DNA of 11,379 nucleotides from Pelagophyceae sp. CCMP2097 (GCA_026770575.1 MU657222.1:44215-55593), one strand, 5' to 3'. Numbered from the stretch's first letter, positions 1 to 6,840 are shown. Made by a program: numbers and translations. Notes: generated from the letters alone by a model not told the origin.

Positions 1-194
1 ACATGCGCATGCAGAGCCACACCTCGTATTTGAGCTCGTCAGTTCGCCGGGGCGACTCGGCGGAGCCTCCCGCTCGCGCTAAGCCCCATTGCGCCTCGTT
101 TGAGCGCCTCTCAAAATACGACCTTCACGTTGCACTGTAAATACGTGCGTAACAGTAATTACACTGTAATTACAGTAAAAAAATGGGCCCATAA

Positions 195-371
195 TTCTCT
201 ACACTGTCTTTGCCCACCTATACCTGTGGCTCCGTGGAAAAGGCATTAGTCGCTGTGGGCAAGCGATGCAAGGCGGCGTTTTGCGCCGCGGCCAACGAGC
301 TCCAGTACTGTGAGCGTATGCATCTGGCGACGGGCGCGGAGACGGCAGCGATGCAGACGGTCAAGCAGGGC
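195..371 (+). CDS. possible upstream exon of the transposase-like gene
   Basis: This frame is open from just after a TAA at 192-194 and reads into the transposase-like gene only if a short intron is removed. It has in-frame ATG codons at 318 and 351; the protein from 318 begins MHLATGAETAAMQT. The next exon opens at 400, directly after a pyrimidine-rich TTTCAG that follows a CTAAT branch-point-like sequence. Donor GT sites at 360 and at 372 both leave codons complete and both restore the frame, giving introns of 40 or 28 nt. CAGGGC occurs at 366-371 and 397-402, flanking the interval. I recognise no domain in this exon. Its composition is protein-like, but it could equally be flanking sequence, and the true start codon is unknown. 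Confidence 0.35.
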
Positions 372-399
372 GTATTGTCGTTTGAACTAATGGTTTCAG

Positions 400-2545
400 G
401 GCAATGGCTTTGGGAAGAACTGCATCGCCGTTGACATCGACACGCGGGACTTTGCAAAGGACCTTGGTTCTCACTACGAATACTTTTATGTCGAACTCGT
501 CGATTTGAAGAAGAAGGGCTTTAAGCCGATAATGTGCGCTGCGCAACGCTGCACCCGCGTCTCCGACGCCGTCGAGGCTTCGTTCGAGCGCCACAAGTTC
601 GCCCCCATCGGCGGCAAGCTCACGAACAAGGGCGTCATCAAGATCGGCGTCGACCGCGGCGGCGGCGATACGCGCTGCTGCGCCATCAACTGCAACAACA
701 CGAACCCGAATTCCTGCAAAGAGTGCGACAACCTCGCCCAGTTCTGGGACGCGCCGGACACCTTTGCCAACGTTTCCAAGGTCATCTTCGTGCCGCTGGA
801 GCCGCAGCTCGTCGAGCTGGACAAGGGCAACATGGTCATCGTCGGGGACGTTTCTAAAGACGGGGCGCGCTGCGCACGGGCTGTGCCCCGGGCGTGTCGT
901 CTCGACAGTGGCGCCCAGCGGTTCGGCGTCGACGAGTTCATGGTGGACCACCCCGTCCATCCCGTCTCGGCGACCGCCGTGTGGGTCCTCTGCACCACCG
1001 GATCGGGCGCGCGCGCGGGCGCCGCCGTGGGCGTAGGCCACTTGGACGCCTGCGGCGACCTCGCCAGCTTTTACAAATTCCGGGCGCCGTTGGCGCTCAA
1101 GGACGACGCCGGGATCTTCACGGTCGAGATGGAGATTTTCTTCGTCTTCGACATTGACGAGATTTGCAACATCCTTGGCCACACGGGCTGCTCGTCGACG
1201 CAGCCGTGCCCCCTCTGCGATATCCGCAAGGCCGACCTGGGCACTGCCTACGACGAGCTCCTGACTAAGCCGGTGCGCCGCACGTCAGCGGGCATGCATG
1301 AGTGCAAGCGGCGCTTCGACGAGGCGGGCGCTATCAAGGAGAACACCAAGGACTTCCTCAACGTCACTTCTTATCCCATGCTCAGCGAGCATTGGGACCT
1401 TGAGAAGAAGGTTGTCGTGCCGCAGGTACACGCGGCGTCTATTGGATTGGGGAACACCATCTACAACACGCTCTTGAGGCAGGTCTGGATCCGTGTCTGG
1501 CGGAAAACCCGAACCGTCACAGAAAAGTCCGGACCGTCACAGAAAGGACGACGGCACCGTCACGTAGGTCCGGATCGAAGAGAATACGCCCGGCAACGAG
1601 GAGGCCCGGGAGGCTATGGAGACCGCAAAGGCGGGGATCCTCTCGAATACGGAGCAGCCCGCCATTGACTCCAAGGAGCGGATGCTCGTAGGCAAGGACG
1701 TCGCCCGTCTCAAAGATCAGTGCTACAACCTCCTCGTTTCGTACCACAAGCCGACGGTCACCACTGGCATCTCGGCCGCCGACCTCAAGAAAGACGGCAC
1801 CGACGCCGACACCATTTCGCAGTACGGCATCCTCAACCGCATGGTGAAGGACGGCGCCGCGCGCTACAAGGCCATGACGAAATCCATCGCCGAGCTGAAG
1901 GAGGAAATCGGGGAACAGCGGGAGGCTTACGACGATTTTAAGGCGCCGGTCTTTGACATCGGGCCGATCGAAATGGCGATCGAAGGCACGTGGTTCTCGT
2001 CGGCGAACGTGTCGCACTCGACGTACCACAAGAAGGACTTTGTCGGCAGCGGGATTAAGCGCATCGTCGACGAGAAGGACCGGACGTCGCTCTGGGCGTT
2101 TCTCCGCGCCGAGTACGACAAGGCGAGAAACGCCGACGGCGCCGAGCACCTCATCGTGATGATGCAGCCCCTCTTCGAGGGCTTCGCGCGCCTGCTGCAC
2201 CTGACGAGCGCGACGCGGATGCTGCCCTCCGAGGAGAAGACGGAAGTCCTCGGGCTGTGCCGGTCAGTGCCGGGGCTTCTCCGCGCGGCGCGGCCCAACA
2301 CGCAGATCAAGACGCACATGATCGAGTTCAAGCTCCACGACTTTATCGAGTATTGGGGGACCATCGGCATTTTGAACGAGGAGGCCTTCGAGTCCATCCA
2401 CGCGCACCAAAACAACATGGTCCGCCGATTCGCCTGCGTCCGTAACCGCAACCACCGCGACGAGCTGATACAGCGCGCCTTCGACGTGATGCAAAAGACC
2501 AAGGCGAAGACGGACGCCATGGTCGCAGAGCGCTGCCGTTCTTAG
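400..2545 (+). CDS. transposase-like protein, family without a settled name (two exons)
   Basis: Two frames join into one 686-residue open product if 1483-1567 is spliced out (exons 400-1482 and 1568-2545). Counting from 400, the motifs are: a GVDRGGGD box at about residues 83-90; an NPNSCKECDNL stretch shortly after; IFFVFDIDEI at about 247-256; PCPLC at 269-273; HAASIGLGN at about 344-352; and, near the C-terminus, EEAFESIHAHQN with Glu636 and His639. The same order (G-x-D-x-GGG, a DYE-like acidic box, a CxxC knuckle, H-xx-LG, E-xx-E-x-IHA) is, as I recall, found in a large set of unnamed transposon-like proteins in cnidarians, other animals and protists. Acidic residues in these boxes could form an RNase-H-type DDE catalytic centre; that is inference. 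A segment of about 100 residues rich in Ala, Gly and Val (roughly 840-1110) has no motif. The upstream part of the frame opens after a TAA at 388-390. No inverted ends were found around the gene, so mobility is unproven. It may be a decaying copy, because the join depends on one intron call. Confidence 0.65.
1483..1567 (+). other. 85-nt GT-AG intron (or insertion) flanked by an 11-bp direct repeat
   Basis: The reading frame changes here from the one ending ...NTLLRQ to the one beginning VRIEENTPGNEE. Removing 85 nt from GT at 1483 to AG at 1567 joins them exactly at a codon boundary. The upstream frame otherwise runs past 1483 into basic, low-complexity residues, and the downstream frame has a TAG at 1565. 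AGGTCTGGATC (1481-1491) and AGGTCCGGATC (1566-1576) flank the segment as a direct repeat with one mismatch. Inside, CCGTCAC occurs at 1514, 1534 and 1557. The layout fits an intron born from a duplication carrying AGGT at each end, or an introner-like insertion. The alternative is an unspliced 85-bp insertion that inactivates the gene. Confidence 0.6.
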
Positions 2546-2687
2546 CGCCGCAAATCGGCCTAAGCGCCCGCAGCCCTCAAATCTAAATACAGACTCGACT
2601 GGCTGAGACACGCACTGTCCCTTAAGACGAGTATCCTCCCCGGGTCGACGGTGGCGCGTGACAGCCCCTCCCCAACACTGGCGCAGA

Positions 2688-3028
2688 CTAAGGAAGCTCA
2701 CGGACGCGGACGTTTGTCTGTAATGGCTTGCGGATTTCATCTGCGTCTGCTCTAGTCTGCGTCTGTGGAGGTGCGGATGCAGATAAGGAGCAGACGCGGA
2801 GGCCCGACAGACGCGGACGAGATGCGGACGCGGACGCCCTGCAGACGCAGACGCCCGACGGACGCAGACACACAGCAGACGCAGACGCCCGACGGACGCG
2901 GTCGCCCTGCAGACGCGGACGCGCCATTCTTTTTGCAGACGCGGACGTGGCGCGGATGCGGACGACCCACGGACGCACACATATGCACATGGTGCAGATG
3001 CGGACTTTTTGTCCGTGAGCTTCCTTAG
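2688..3028. mobile_element. 341-bp non-autonomous DNA element (MITE-like) with perfect TIRs and 6-bp TSD
   Basis: CTAAGGAAGCTCACGGAC at 2688-2705 is repeated as its exact reverse complement at 3011-3028. CGCAGA lies immediately outside both ends (2682-2687 and 3029-3034), which is what a 6-bp target-site duplication would give. The inside is almost wholly a degenerate GCAGACGCGGAC-type repeat with no credible gene. One caution is that GCAGA is also part of the internal repeat, so the duplication could be chance. The element ends about 107 bp before the HopJ start codon, so it lies in that gene's upstream region. Confidence 0.75.
2738..3000. repeat. degenerate 6/12-bp tandem repeat with an internal strand flip
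   Basis: The stretch consists of GCAGAC, GCGGAC and GACGGACGC words in loose tandem order. From 2741 to 2765 the words are on the opposite strand (TCTGCGTCTG), and from about 2781 they switch to CAGACGC orientation. GCGTCTGCTC at 2743-2752 is complementary to GAGCAGACGC at 2789-2798, so the flip can fold as a hairpin. All six frames stay open over long runs because of the short period, so the Asp/Ala/Thr/Arg-rich frames here are not taken as genes. Confidence 0.7.
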
Positions 3029-3058
3029 CGCAGACACCCTTCCTTAGCGCAGACACCC
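3021..3058. repeat. 19-bp exact tandem duplication at the element's right end
   Basis: TTCCTTAGCGCAGACACCC occurs at 3021-3039 and again at 3040-3058. The unit includes the last 8 bases of the inverted end of the 2688-3028 element plus its right flank. This looks like a local duplication after insertion, or the scar of a second end. Confidence 0.8.
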
Positions 3059-3116
3059 CTACAATTGTATTGACCTCGCACATTTACGTACGTCCCCAAA
3101 AACTCTACAATTGTAT
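3059..3116 (+). promoter_or_regulatory. upstream region of the HopJ gene with paired CTACAATTGTAT boxes
   Basis: CTACAATTGTAT occurs at 3059-3070 and 3105-3116, 46 bp apart and both within 80 bp of the HopJ start codon. Each copy holds the palindrome ACAATTGT. Between them is TACGTACGT, which contains two ACGT cores of the kind bound by bZIP proteins. A regulatory role is inferred from position and symmetry only. The pair could also be the target duplication of a small insertion. Confidence 0.3.
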
Positions 3117-3134
3117 CTCCAGCTGCCGTGCGTG

Positions 3135-3704
3135 ATGCGCGGCTTCGCAGTGACGCTCGCGGCGGTTCTGGTCGCAGCCGCGCTCAGCTTCTCGCCGGCG
3201 CCGCGTGCCCCCGCGCGCATCGTCGCGTTGGGCGCGGCGCCGCTGCCCGCGGGGGCGGCGGCGTTCGTGGCCTCGGTCCGGGCTGGCGCGACCGTCGAGC
3301 TCGCGGACTCGCTGGCAATGATTGGCGCTGCGTTTGATTACAAGCCCGTCGCGTTCTCCGTCGGCAGCCTCCGCAGCACCGCAGGTCCGTCGAGGGTGCC
3401 CACGTCGGCACAGCGGCGCGCGCGAGATGCGCGCCGGGCAATTGACCTCTTTCCAGGCAAAAACGAGGGCTCGTGCAAGATTTTGTCATTTGCGCTCGTG
3501 GCCGGTGCGTGTCGAGTGTCCCATGCGCTTCGACACCCTCGCGCAGGCCTCGACGCGGCGACGACGCTGCAGCTCTTCGGGTCGCCGTACAGGGACGTGC
3601 TGGCGACGCCAGAGGGCGACGACCACGGAAACATCCGCAACCTCATGAAGAGCGGCCTCGACGCCGTCCGCTTTCCGGCCGGCGTCGCGCTCGCCAGCAA
3701 GTAG
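3135..3704 (+). CDS. HopJ-domain protein, probably plastid-targeted, three exons
   Basis: After splicing (exons 3135-3384, 3457-3504 and 3547-3704) the product is 151 aa. Residues 1-18 form a signal peptide (MRGFAVTLAAVLVAAALS), followed by Phe19 in LSFSPAPRAPAR, which resembles the ASAFAP cleavage site and basic transit peptide of heterokont plastid proteins. Residues 37-151 match the HopJ family (Pfam PF08888): FVASVRAGATVELADSLAMI, FDYKPVAF, GKNEGSCKILSFAL, LFGSPYRDVLATPEG, DHGNIRNLMKSG and a final FPAGVAL. Family proteins are short, about 110 residues; one member is a Pseudomonas syringae type III effector, but most are in non-pathogens and algae and have no proven biochemical role. Both introns interrupt conserved blocks exactly and their removal restores the family spacing. 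ATG 3135 is chosen because the frame before it lacks ATG and the signal peptide begins there. The gene has no intact neighbour on its strand and is surrounded by transposon debris. Confidence 0.9.
   Translation: MRGFAVTLAAVLVAAALSFSPAPRAPARIVALGAAPLPAGAAAFVASVRAGATVELADSLAMIGAAFDYKPVAFSVGSLRSTAGPSRVPTSAQRRARDARRAIDLFPGKNEGSCKILSFALVAGACRVSHALRHPRAGLDAATTLQLFGSPYRDVLATPEGDDHGNIRNLMKSGLDAVRFPAGVALASK
3385..3456 (+). other. HopJ intron 1, 72 nt, phase 1, stop-free
   Basis: It runs from GCAG|GTCCGTCG to a strong acceptor with a pyrimidine tract, CCTCTTTCCAG|GC. Splicing joins STA-GKNEGSCK, which is the family's expected spacing before the conserved NEGSCK block; unspliced, about 24 extra basic residues would sit there. 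The length is a multiple of three and there is no in-frame stop, so a retained intron would still be translated. Confidence 0.85.
3505..3546 (+). other. HopJ intron 2, 42 nt, phase 1, stop-free
   Basis: It runs from GGCCG|GTGCGTGTCG to CTCGCGCAG|GC. Splicing joins SFALVA-GLDAATTLQLFG, again matching the family spacing (FA-x-LxGL-xxxxTLxLFG). It is very short for a nuclear intron, a multiple of three, and free of in-frame stops. Confidence 0.85.
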
Positions 3705-3911
3705 AGCGCTCCTCCCTCTTAAGCCGCTGCCGCCAAGAACGACCGCGCTCGACGAGCGGGCCGGCGCAACCGCCTCCATGCGACCTCTTTCTTTGCCCAT
3801 GCTGCCCGGCGACCGGCTCATTCCGCCGGGACAGTGTACTTACTTTAAGTGTGGCATTTTTAAAAGCCGTCGGCCGAGCATCTCGGCACCTGTCTGGGAA
3901 CGCGCCGGAAG

Positions 3912-3945
3912 CAGGGTGGATCTTGCTTGCTTATAATCCACCCTG
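3912..3945. repeat. short hairpin at the left edge of the inverted-arm element
   Basis: CAGGGTGGAT at about 3912-3921 is complementary to ATCCACCCTG at 3936-3945, enclosing a 14-base AT-rich loop. The second half is the start of the element's left arm, so the first half is an extra inverted copy of the end just outside it. Confidence 0.6.
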
Positions 3946-4038
3946 GGTGGGGCTGTATGCCGGCGGGGTCTATATCAACAAACCTCAAAACGAAGTCAGG
4001 CTTCCAGGCCGGAAGGCCCTTTGCCATGATCTATTTAA

Positions 4039-4377
4039 TTTAAAAGCAAGCGGATTTGTGTCTACGGCGGCACTGGGTTTGAGCTGCCGCGCGCCCGTGA
4101 CGATGATGGCCCCGAGCTGTCGCGTGTCCTCGGTGGAGGTGGCTTCGGGCAGCTGCACGCCCACGACTACGGCAAACCCCTGGAAGCCAAAATCAAACAG
4201 AGCGACGAGGACGCTGGTGCGGGGGCAATTTCGGCTACCGACGCGCAAGGCGTGGACAAGCTCCCCCGCCTTTCAAGGCGTGGTAACGGAGGCGCTTCAA
4301 AATCTGCACTTTCGGCTTCTTTGGTTGGCTCTCGCCTATCGCCAAGGACTTATTCGCCTCACGTCATGTTTTTTTGA
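4039..4377 (+). pseudogene. orphan open frame inside the inverted-arm element
   Basis: A frame of 112 codons is open from after TAA 4036-4038 to TGA 4375-4377 without an initiating ATG (the only Met is near the end). Its first two thirds have GC-rich third codon positions and a protein-like composition, including VYGGTGFELPRARDDDG, GGFGQLHAHDYGKPLEAK and KQSDEDAGAGAISATD. I do not recognise a family. It could be an exon or fragment of cargo captured by the element, or chance. The overlapping frames on either strand look less protein-like. Confidence 0.3.
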
Positions 4378-4950
4378 TCCTTTTGGGGGGAATCGGATTT
4401 AAATTACACCTTTTTTAACTTTTTTGTTACCAGTTGGAATTCGCTCAACCAAGCGATTGCGGGCCTGTTTTCACCCCGCGATGCCGCGTGCAAAGTTGCC
4501 CCTGAACCAGTTTCTTAGTTGGCGCGGTAGGCGATTTTCGCGATAGCGCTTCCAGGGGTGTACTACGGCGGTGGTATCTCCCTTTTTATTTTGCATCCCC
4601 ACGCAACAACGACCAGTACATACGCAGAGATTGAGCGCGGAGCGAGACTCTCGGCGACGGTACCATGCTCTTCCTGAACACGTTTTAACCATTTTTCATT
4701 CCACGCCCTTTTTTTTATAGTCTCGCAGACAATCTACTTTAGCGCCGGAAGCCAAAGTGCTAGAGCAGAGGACCGGACCCTGTGCCATTCAAAATCGGCC
4801 ATCATCCTCTGGTTAAGCACCGACACGCCAACTAGCGCCATCGCAACCCGCAGGGCACTCCGACAGACCAAGAACGAAGGGCCAAAGTTATTGGCCGCCA
4901 TTACCCCAGCGAGGAGACACCCCGGGAAACTGGCGACGCGCGCTCCAAGG
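4378..4950. other. no gene seen: AT-rich interior of the inverted-arm element
   Basis: The stretch has runs of T (about 4369-4375, 4411-4425 and 4710-4720) and mixed composition. Open frames are short and none resembles a known protein. No convincing repeats or RNA gene were seen. Confidence 0.5.
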
Positions 4951-5230
4951 CATGGCCAAGGGCCTTCCGGCCTGGAAGCCTGGCTTCGTTTCGAGGTTTA
5001 TTGACGTAGGCCCCTCCGGACTACAGCCCACCCAGCCCTGGGCAGGGTGGATTATTCAGACCCCCGGAGGGGGTCTTTGGATTTGATAAAATCTAGGGCC
5101 CTTTTCGGGGTCGTTATTCTAAAGGGAGGTTCACCAGAGGCACGCAAAAAAACAGTGCGGAACCACATGCCACATTCACGGTTCACCTTGCAAATCGAGT
5201 TAGTCTAGTCCCTAACGGTCATATAACGGC

Positions 5231-5236
5231 TATAAA
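5231..5236 (+). promoter_or_regulatory. TATAAA box upstream of the decayed zinc-finger gene
   Basis: TATAAA lies in GGCTATAAATGGAG, about 50 bp before the open frame of the decayed gene begins. The position would suit a core promoter, but such a hexamer is common by chance in AT-rich spacers. Confidence 0.2.
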
Positions 5237-5286
5237 TGGAGCCCACGGCCCTCAGGATCCTGGGTCGGATCGCCAGGAAAGGATAA

Positions 5287-6010
5287 AGCGCGCGGGTACG
5301 CCCCTGGCGTAGCCCCTGGCCTGTCTGGAGCGACGTCGTCAAGAGCGATAGGGTGAATAAGCCCGAGTGGGACGAGCGGACGAGCAAGCTGGACTCGCCG
5401 TTCACGTACACGGCCGAGGGCTTCAATGCCAAGGACCCGCGCTCCTCAGAGGAGTCGGCCACGGTCACGATCACGGTCCAGATGGCCGCCTGCGGTGCGA
5501 CGAGGTGGCGATGCACGCGGCGCCGTGCGGCCTCTGCGGCGTGTAATCCGCAGAGCAGTACAGCGGGGGGGACCTCGGGTGTACGGCGTGGCTCGAGAAG
5601 AAGGGCGGGACGTTCAAGCCGCGCCACATCTGCGAGGTCAGCGGCGCGGTCGCGCACTCGTACGCGTGCGCCAAGAAGCACTCCAAGGGCGCACTGTCGA
5701 CGAACCACCTCATTCAGTGCCCCGAGTGCCAAATGAAGCCGATAATGCAGTACTTCTGGAAATACCGGCGCATGCAGGAGCACTGGGACCGCACGCACAC
5801 GACGATCACCATGCCCGCGTCGCTAGTGGCCGACCTCCAGATCGGGGCCGAAGAATGCGCGCCGAGCTCAAGAAGTTCAAGACGGCGACTATCAAGTCCC
5901 AGAACAAGAAGCGCGGCCGCGGCGCCGCTGCCGCGGCGCAGGAAGCGGCCGCTAACAAATCGCGCCAGCAGCTAGCCGCCCAGCGATGGAACACGGGGCC
6001 GTGCCGCTGA
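5287..6010 (+). pseudogene. decayed gene for a Cys/His zinc-finger protein
   Basis: Three frames carry successive pieces of one protein-like sequence. Frame A (5287 to about 5490) gives VWSDVVKSDRVNKPEWDERT and on to SEESATVTITVQMAAC. Frame B (about 5490-5860) gives CDEVAMHAAPCGLCGV, an in-frame TAA at 5544-5546, then SAEQYSGGDLGCTAWLEKKG, HICEVSGAVAHSYACAKKHS and CPECQMKPIMQYFWKYRRMQ followed by EHWDRTH. Frame C (about 5855-6010) gives MRAELKKFKTATIKSQNKKR, an Ala-rich tract and a stop. The CPEC-(x)-WKY-(x)-M-xx-HW-xxx-H part has the spacing of a C2H2-type finger, and other CxxC/C-H pairs precede it. The second frame change is explained by one lost base in GAAGAATGCG. The TAA could be a C-to-T change from CAA. 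A nucleic-acid-binding role and a transposon origin are inference. The long antisense frame is treated as a shadow. Confidence 0.55.
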
Positions 6011-6271
6011 GTCGTCGACCGCCGGGCGGAACACATTGGCAGTTCGGGTTTCCTTTAAATTTGAAATTTCCCACCAAGCAATAAATGGGTCCGGCGCTTG
6101 CATTGCTAGTCTAGTTCGTGGCAAGTGGTTCCACACTATTTTTCTGCGTGCTCTTAGGGTTCAGCAAAAAAAGGCGCAAAGGGAAAGTGCCAATAGACAG
6201 CTTCACTTTTTTCAAGCAGCTTCCAAAGCTACTTTTAAGGTTGCCAAAAGCCTGCATTTGCGTGTAAAGCA

Positions 6272-6330
6272 GCTTTAAAAGCTCTACGCTTTTAAAGCAG
6301 CTTTTAAAGCGCGGAAATTGCTTTAAAAGC
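6272..6330. repeat. two adjacent GCTTTTAAAGC hairpins
   Basis: GCTTTAAAAGC 6272-6282 pairs with GCTTTTAAAGC 6288-6298 (11-bp stem, 5-base loop). GCTTTTAAAGC 6300-6310 pairs with GCTTTAAAAGC 6320-6330 (11-bp stem, 9-base loop). A related GCTTTTAAAG lies at 9910-9919, next to the hAT element. Confidence 0.75.
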
Positions 6331-6380
6331 ACGGGAAGAGTTCGTTGGATGAGCGTTGAGCGAACGTTAGATGAGCGTTA

Positions 6381-6600
6381 ACCCGGCGCGGGCGCGCGGC
6401 GCGGGCGCGGCGCGGGCGCGCCGTGCGGGTGCGCCGCGCGGAGGGGGCGGGGCGCGGCCTCTGGCGGGCGGGGCGGCGCCGATTGTGCCCGCGCCTCCGT
6501 CGAGGCTCGGGCCGGTCGCGGGGCCGACGTGCCCCATCCCGCGCGCCATCTCACCTGGGTGGCCGAAGGAAGGCGCCCTTGACGCCGCTTCGCGCTCACG
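6381..6600. other. extremely GC-rich block with GGCGCGGGCGC repeats
   Basis: The block is almost free of A and T, begins with tandem GGCGCGGGCGC-type words, and is abruptly bounded by AT-rich arms on both sides. Frames stay open on both strands because of composition (Ala, Gly, Pro and Arg only), so no gene is called. Confidence 0.6.
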
Positions 6601-6840
6601 TTGAAGCGACAAAAGATATGTTGAAAAAGTAGCTTGAAAAAGTAGCTTGAAAAAAGTGAACTTGTCTAATTCCATCATCGAGTCTGAAGGATCTGAGCGC
6701 GCTGGGCGCATCGGCGTCAGAAGGAGATGCGCATAGCACAGTCGGCTTGGTTCTTGCTCGTTAAAGCGCTTTAGGCGACGTTATGCAAATGCGCCAGTCA
6801 GCTTCAAAAGCTGCTTGAAAAAAGTAAAACTGTCTAATAG

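Larger units (their letters stand above)
3933..5055. mobile_element. about 1.1-kb element with ~100-bp terminal inverted repeats
   Basis: The left arm 3933-4028 begins ATAATCCACCCTG and ends GGCCCTTTGCCATG. The right arm 4951-5055 is its reverse complement, with one 9-base gap, one 1-base gap and roughly a dozen mismatches. The middle is not visibly repetitive. Long arms of this kind are typical of Mutator-like and related elements, but no transposase was recognised and no clear target duplication is seen (CTTGCTT on the left, TCAGACC on the right). Each arm also carries a small hairpin around CCAGGCCGG. The right arm is followed by a GACCCCC/GGGGGTC hairpin at about 5059-5075. Confidence 0.7.
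6191..6840. mobile_element. cluster of three related end sequences in inverted and direct order (MITE-like)
   Basis: Copy A at 6191-6240 reads AATAGACAGCTTCACTTTTT and on through TCAAGCAGCTT. Copy B at about 6622-6670 and copy C at about 6799-6838 are on the opposite strand (TAGACAAGTTCACTTTTTTC; TAGACAGTTTTACTTTTTTC). A with B would bound a 475-bp element and A with C one of about 650 bp. The inside contains GCTTTTAAAGC hairpins and a very GC-rich block. No transposase or clear target duplication was found. The three copies suggest nested or internally duplicated ends. Confidence 0.55.

Noticed and set aside
361..1182. 273-residue reverse-strand frame opposite the transposase-like gene
   Set aside because: It is antisense to a frame with recognisable motifs. 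Its composition (Val, Asp, Arg, Ala) is what the complement of GC-rich codons gives.
1517..2200. 227-residue reverse-strand frame
   Set aside because: It is a shadow of the second exon of the transposase-like gene, with no motif of its own.
2264..3037. Long reverse-strand frame with repeated SAS and RPR words
   Set aside because: Its repetitive part is only translation of the short tandem repeat in the 2688-3028 element.
5541..5558. 18-nt GT-AG segment that would remove the TAA in the zinc-finger gene
   Set aside because: Eighteen nucleotides is below any plausible nuclear intron here, and the gene has two other breaks, so a plain stop in a pseudogene is simpler.
5205..5798. 197-residue reverse-strand frame
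   Set aside because: It overlaps the forward frames that hold the Cys/His finger pattern. It is rich in Leu, Arg and Ala without any domain.
6367..6711. Open frames on both strands across the GC-rich block
   Set aside because: They are open only because stops are rare in nearly pure GC sequence. The peptides are Arg, Ala, Pro and Gly only.
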